A stretch of DNA of 24,102 nt from a bacterium (GTDB taxonomy: Bacteria > UBP6 > JAFGXH01): positions 1-24,102 of the forward strand of contig JAMOQH010000001.1 of the NCBI GenBank assembly GCA_027064085.1, written 5' to 3'. Numbering within the stretch: position 1 is the stretch's first letter; each line of letters begins with the position of its first letter. Shown piece after piece: positions 23,601 through 24,102 of the stretch. Under the pieces are notes generated by a model. It saw nothing but the letters and a program-made list of their open reading frames with translations, searched no databases and was not told the DNA's origin. Position numbers and translations under genes: made by a program.

Positions 23601-24102
23601 TAATGGAATATTAAACTCTAATGAGTGTTATGAGTGGTCTCCTCCATCTTCTGACTATGTAGAGGCAAGAAATATCTTCGATAAAGAAACAAATGCAGAT
23701 TTTATTGATATTCCAATAGAACATTCTGGATTTGGAGAAGGTGAATATTTAGAAGATTTATATGGTTCTAAACCATATACAATATATGATTTAAATTCTC
23801 AAAACTATAATTTTTCATTTAAAGGAAGAGTTTATGACCAACTATTTGTAGATGCAAAAGGGGCTGTTAGTTTTGGTAATAATGATGATGCCGCAATCGT
23901 AACTGCTCCTATGTGGGGTAATATCTTTTACCAATCTGATATAGCTAAAAAGCTAATACCTTCATTACAAACACCCTATGAAGATATAAAAAATAATTTC
24001 ATGTGGATAGCAAATGCGGGTGATAATTCTTTATCTAAAATCAATACCTTTGATGGAACCGTTAGTGGTCCATACTCCGTTGGAGGTAGTCCATCAAGAA
24101 CA
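20665..24102 (+). CDS. Giant modular surface lipoprotein (partial, C-terminal part outside the window)
   Basis: The frame is open from ATG 20665 to the right edge: exactly 1146 codons without a stop. AGGAGG lies 4 nt upstream. The signal peptide ends F-V-A-C (Cys17) followed by Gly, so probably an outer-membrane lipoprotein. Residues ~50-135 contain LPEGLELNEKTGVISGTPV, the hallmark of putative Ig/cadherin-like He_PIG domains. Then come four related ~150-190-residue modules (about 142-332, 390-569, 602-792, 834-982) with a recurring plan: a Phe/Tyr-rich strand pair with 'FYGN/MG', 'sNGyl.F', 'lFpyWnDLdP', 'vvYtt.G..pnr.fil.wn.vp', 'f.iqiye....I.f.Yg' and 'a.vGvrk'. A fifth, shortened copy is at ~1050-1092. 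The last visible stretch (MWIANAGDNSLSKINTFDG, from ~1112) is the first blade of a YVTN-type beta-propeller. Function is probably adhesion or surface display, inferred only from architecture. Confidence 0.88.
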   Translation, partial: MFRLLIYVLLTIFFVACGNSNDLSNKNLDTNSIKVKDLLIDNTINAKNNTINKNITLFEGYLNKEYSYDLKSEAHLSGENFYIYSDNLPEGLELNEKTGVISGTPVKKGNFKFEIAIKSEENGEPLVIRPVNISIGDSILFYKDVRSFIDLSKSVHSNTIDNNQLIDLSSSPAKDFFKFYNQGISSVRVCQQGYLKLDGNDCSYSSDFNNNNIIAPFADPELVQGTDSKIYYQIRGLQPRRMLIVQFKNMHRTTDTKASQNFEVIIYESSNRISFLYGLSYSFSDNTQKHLGTNAVIGLYSPNKQYIVSPEDANTDPKPIIFDGTVITFKAPDLNTTQYTKKLDGNLVTDFIDISRYLEESQDCSSDSQCRISNKCINNTKCAANILTVPLLYDNAKKVDLPFNFNFYGNSYNDIKVHENGYLFFDSENYNYYSQKPTKNTAMPVNQMGLNYVIAGLFSNIELKSVGGGNILYNVIGESPNRKAIFLYDKVKVIDPANKETSHICTFEIKLHETSNIIEFIYGTNNNSSFCNGLASSVGLKKDDTDYISIVANNPVIKQGKSIIFVPNDNLANSYTWVGIGNQFRNSNATNGVNGKFEKVPSQWYLIDDQPATEFVNYDKTVVPDHWLNTDGYSIDGFQDDNYLILSTQSLGLTFDVYGNPRSLFYLQSNGGVTFESGVIDYTEPSSLGYSGSPLIGLFPYWNDLDPTEGEIRGVVYTGGSEAILVFEWNQVPARGDGIIRNSKYTFQIQIYEKGQIYMCYKEMINGNRNTSYLSGVRKNHTDYKENLYSLQDLATTSNCVAYTPVYKYPPNHIVATRSTTSSKDGGEENVALGFSYNFMGTMFNHITIGSNGIARFENAPANDLKGHNEKLSSINAYDNSLALFWDDLNPLDNPDPASGIFYTTTGTAPNRQFILSYNAVPHGRVNGNSRISTQLVIKEDSPNILYCYGDLSGAYHTGDNATIGVRKTKTNYTQLSYNNGILNSNECYEWSPPSSDYVEARNIFDKETNADFIDIPIEHSGFGEGEYLEDLYGSKPYTIYDLNSQNYNFSFKGRVYDQLFVDAKGAVSFGNNDDAAIVTAPMWGNIFYQSDIAKKLIPSLQTPYEDIKNNFMWIANAGDNSLSKINTFDGTVSGPYSVGGSPSRT

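Overview
The window comes from a strongly AT-rich, Gram-negative-type (diderm), flagellated bacterium. The evidence is a flagellin, several exported lipoproteins, a complete membrane-fusion/RND/TolC export set, a DksA-type regulator, FtsQ/FtsA, and clear sigma70-type promoters (two with a consensus TTGACA box and one matching consensus throughout). A Cys-repeat lipoprotein and a large modular lipoprotein recall surface proteins of Myxococcota, Bdellovibrionota and related delta-type lineages. That placement is an impression only; no marker in the window settles the taxonomy.

Layout. (1) 1-2458, minus: 5' part of a very large flagellin that runs off the left edge, with a hairpin-bearing leader. 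(2) 2637-9247, minus: a multidrug-export operon, tetR > membrane-fusion lipoprotein > RND permease > an unlisted 43-codon ORF > TolC-family channel. Most junctions overlap by 4 nt, and a TTGACA/TATAAC promoter lies beside an inverted-repeat operator in front of tetR. (3) 9391-10455, plus: a lipoprotein with 29 cysteines in four repeat units, followed by an AT-rich terminator. (4) 10558-13705, plus: dksA, an exported unknown protein, and priA, apparently one operon from a consensus promoter. (5) 13726-16627, minus: the division genes ddl, ftsQ, ftsA, tightly overlapped but without ftsZ after ftsA or mur genes before ddl. (6) 16934-20521, plus: a three-gene molybdenum hydroxylase operon (Mo subunit, 2Fe-2S subunit, FAD subunit) of xanthine dehydrogenase type, with its own promoter, shielded upstream by a two-way terminator and carrying two REP-like hairpins between its first two genes. 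(7) 20665-24102, plus: 5' part of a giant surface lipoprotein with an Ig-like domain, four or five related beta-sandwich modules and the start of a YVTN-type beta-propeller; it runs off the right edge.

How the parts work together. The efflux operon is a self-contained tripartite pump with a local repressor. The ddl-ftsQ-ftsA cluster couples peptidoglycan precursor synthesis to divisome assembly. The Mo hydroxylase operon supplies all three electron-transfer modules of the enzyme but no cofactor-insertion chaperone. No CRISPR array, rRNA, convincing tRNA or insertion sequence was seen. The less ordinary items are the 43-codon ORF with nested inverted repeats between the pump and channel genes, the cysteine-repeat lipoprotein whose last unit has lost two cysteines together, the repeat-built flagellin insert, and the terminator/REP-like hairpins around the Mo hydroxylase operon.
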